From Candidatus Alistipes merdigallinarum (lineage in GTDB: Bacteria > Bacteroidota > Bacteroidia > Bacteroidales > Rikenellaceae), in the NCBI GenBank assembly GCA_019119305.1, contig DWXH01000023.1:1-64000 (forward strand): a stretch of 64,000 bases of DNA, given 5' to 3'. This document shows positions 62,481 through 64,000 of the stretch, one piece after another. Under the pieces are notes generated by a model. That model was given only the letters and a program-made list of their open reading frames with translations, ran no database searches and had not been told where the DNA came from. Made by a program: the position numbers and the translations under genes. Position 1 is the stretch's first letter; every line of letters begins with the position of its first letter.

Positions 62481-62555
62481 TCGGGGTGACTGGATTCGAA
62501 CCAGCGACCACACGCCCCCCAGACGTATACTCTAACCGGGCTGAGCTACACCCCG
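62481..62555 (-). tRNA. tRNA-Pro (anticodon GGG)
   Basis: 75-nt cloverleaf on the minus strand: acceptor CGGGGTG / CACCCCG, D arm GCTC-AGCCCGGTTA-GAGT, anticodon arm TACGT-CTGGGGG-GCGTG (anticodon GGG at the centre), T arm CTGG-TTCGAAT-CCAG. The discriminator is A. CCA is not encoded (ACTGGT follows). GGG reads CCC and CCU proline codons. Confidence 0.93.
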
Positions 62556-62570
62556 AGCTCTAAAGCAGTG

Positions 62571-62601
62571 CAAATGTAGAACAAAAAATGTTTCCTGCAA
62601 A
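62571..62601 (-). promoter_or_regulatory. Promoter of tRNA-Pro
   Basis: Minus strand TTTG (62601-62598), 19-nt spacer, TACATTTG (62578-62571): the best full match to the Bacteroidetes promoter in the window. It lies 15 nt upstream of the tRNA 5' end. Confidence 0.8.
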
Positions 62602-62627
62602 ATTTAAATCCACATTTTTCGAAATAT

Positions 62628-64000
62628 TTACACTACCTGCTGGGTGCGCTGGATCACCATATCTTGCCACTCCTTACATAACGTCGTAAATCGAGCCGAC
62701 CATCCTGCCACACGTACGGGTAAGTTCGGATAACGGTCCGGATGCATCTGTGCATCGATCAATGTCGCCGTATCCACCACATCCACATGCATATAGAATC
62801 CACCTTTTTCGCGGAACGTCTTCATCAATCCGACCAAAGCTACCACGCCATTTTCGCCTTTGACCGAATCGGGCAACACCTTCAGTTCGATCGTCGCCCC
62901 ATTCGGACAACGCGTAAAGTCCAATTTACAATACGAATTCAACACCGCGGTCGGCCCTTTGCGATCGCTTCCCGGAGTAGGGGAGCAGTTCGTCGCCAAA
63001 ATATCGCCTACACGACTGCCTTCGGGTGTAGCCCGACGCATCATACGCCAATCGACTTCTCGACCGAACGTGCTGATACCACAGGGACGTTTCACGCCGT
63101 TACGCTCTTTTACCTGGGCTACAATATTCGAATAGTCGTTAAACACCCGAACCATCATCTCATCACTCTCGGCATTGTCATTTCCATAAAACTCAAAACG
63201 GTTCTGTACCAAACGACGCAGACCTTCGTTGCCTTCCCAGTTTTTCCGCAGTATATCGACAAAATCGTTCAACTCGATATAATGCTCCTCGAATACCAAT
63301 TTTTTAAGCACCTGAAGGCTATTGGCCGTATCACTGACTCCTCCGTAATGGATCCCGTTCACCGTATATTTCGGTCCGCGTTCGGCATATCCCAATCCTT
63401 TTTCGATACACCCTTCGACAAACATCGAGACCAGCGGATTCGGCGTCACATGATCCTGCCAGCTATTATCGAGAGCCGACTGCAGATTATTGACATCCTT
63501 GTCCAATTCGACTACAAAAGATTTATAGAGCGAATCAAAATCGGTATAAGGAAGCGCCTCGTTCTGATCGAGTTTCAAAGCCCGGAACAACGGCTGCATC
63601 ATATCGGTCGGGGAGTAGATAAACGCCGTTTTACCGGGAATAATCGCCTCCCAACATCCGTCGTTGGTAAATTCACGGGCCTCCTCTTCTGGGTATCCGA
63701 ATTTGATCAAACCGTCAATCACCACATTCTCGTTGTATACAGACACGATTCCTCCTCCGAAACGCTGCACCTCGGCAATCCGTCGATAAAGCTTTTCGGG
63801 CGTCTTGTCGCCAATGCGTACCGCAATGGGGTAGTCGCTGATATGTAACTCCTCAACCACATCCAACACCAGATAAGTCAATGCATTGGTTACCTCTTTT
63901 CCGTTACGGTCAATTCCGCCGAGCACAATATTTTGATAAAATTGAGCATCTCCCGTAGCATTATGTTCCCCAATCCACTCAGTTCCCTTGATCCAGAAAT
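62628..64000 (-). CDS. Glycyl radical enzyme, C-terminal part (cut by the window edge)
   Basis: The 456 residues visible fit the pyruvate formate-lyase-like superfamily. Catalytic Cys in TNDGCWEAIIPGKT: a single Cys followed by x-Glu, as in dehydratase/lyase types, not the Cys-Cys of formate C-acetyltransferase. Glycyl radical motif near the C-terminus: VRVAGWSARF. Also GIHYGGVSDTANSL and NCSPTPGSDRKGPTAVLNS. The track begins at a GTG (63926), but the frame stays open to the right edge and encodes further family-like residues (EWIGEHNATGDAQFYQN), so the gene continues beyond the window. Substrate not assignable; the activating enzyme is not visible. Confidence 0.9.
   Translation of the reverse strand, partial: FWIKGTEWIGEHNATGDAQFYQNIVLGGIDRNGKEVTNALTYLVLDVVEELHISDYPIAVRIGDKTPEKLYRRIAEVQRFGGGIVSVYNENVVIDGLIKFGYPEEEAREFTNDGCWEAIIPGKTAFIYSPTDMMQPLFRALKLDQNEALPYTDFDSLYKSFVVELDKDVNNLQSALDNSWQDHVTPNPLVSMFVEGCIEKGLGYAERGPKYTVNGIHYGGVSDTANSLQVLKKLVFEEHYIELNDFVDILRKNWEGNEGLRRLVQNRFEFYGNDNAESDEMMVRVFNDYSNIVAQVKERNGVKRPCGISTFGREVDWRMMRRATPEGSRVGDILATNCSPTPGSDRKGPTAVLNSYCKLDFTRCPNGATIELKVLPDSVKGENGVVALVGLMKTFREKGGFYMHVDVVDTATLIDAQMHPDRYPNLPVRVAGWSARFTTLCKEWQDMVIQRTQQVV

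Noticed and set aside
62742-63848. 368-aa plus-strand ORF opposite the glycyl radical enzyme
   Set aside because: Antisense to a clear enzyme with catalytic Cys and Gly motifs.
1-64000. CRISPR arrays, insertion sequences or prophage genes
   Set aside because: No regularly spaced repeats, transposase-like ORFs or phage structural genes were found on reading the window.

Overview
The window looks like chromosome of a gut-type Bacteroidales bacterium, most plausibly Rikenellaceae/Alistipes-like (an inference, not proven). Support: many promoters of the Bacteroidetes type (TAnnTTTG at -7, some with TTTG/TTG/TTCG about 19-21 bp upstream), almost no Shine-Dalgarno sites, a fused FeoA-FeoB, an HU-CCDC81-type protein, DUF4923, MG2/plug outer-surface proteins, a GH92-containing glycan cluster, and menaquinone made by the futalosine route.

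Layout. 1-3.8 kb (+): a membrane-anchored HU-like protein, then a sigma-54 activator, lptE, a small TPR-like protein and secG, ended by a terminator; a GNAT acetyltransferase follows. 4.4-14.2 kb (-): a five-gene secreted glycan-degradation operon (DUF5722-like clan-A fold protein, GH99-like protein, an unrecognised 713-aa protein, GH92 mannosidase, CBM9-like/PKD protein) with no SusC/SusD in view. 14.4-18.8 kb (+): an MG2/plug surface protein paired with a lipoprotein. 18.8-21.7 kb (+): feoAB and a FeoB-associated Cys-rich peptide, behind a leader with two inverted repeats and two promoter-like boxes. 21.7-28.5 kb (-): tolC-macA-macB ATPase-permease-LytS kinase-LytTR regulator-TSCPD protein, apparently one transcript from a good promoter. 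28.8-33.3 kb: membrane protein, beta-barrel protein, prmA/xerD divergent pair, DUF4923 protein.

33.3-46.4 kb (-): ten tightly packed housekeeping genes (queA, ygiQ-like, dnaB, yifB/comM, comEC, THUMP-like methyltransferase, nhaC-like, yihY/brkB, DUF2520, kdsC-like), five of the junctions overlapping or nearly so. 46.5-48.2 kb (+): metallophosphoesterase and the RNase P RNA. 48.2-52.5 kb (-): DUF454-mqnB-mqnD-bioF-bioG-bioC, which joins menaquinone and biotin genes through ATGA-type overlaps. 52.5-54.8 kb (+): prfA and pyrF. 55.3-60.8 kb (+): two tandem MG2/plug paralogs with a nearly identical 5' segment and AT-rich divergent plug-like cassettes. 61-64 kb (-): a secreted aspartyl protease with two DTG sites in one chain, tRNA-Pro(GGG), and the C-terminal part of a glycyl radical enzyme cut by the window edge.

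The strongest candidates for undescribed biology are the modular MG2/plug family, the single-chain two-DTG retropepsin-like protease next to it, the SusCD-less glycan operon with an unrecognised component, and the feo leader structure. No CRISPR array, insertion sequence or prophage was seen.
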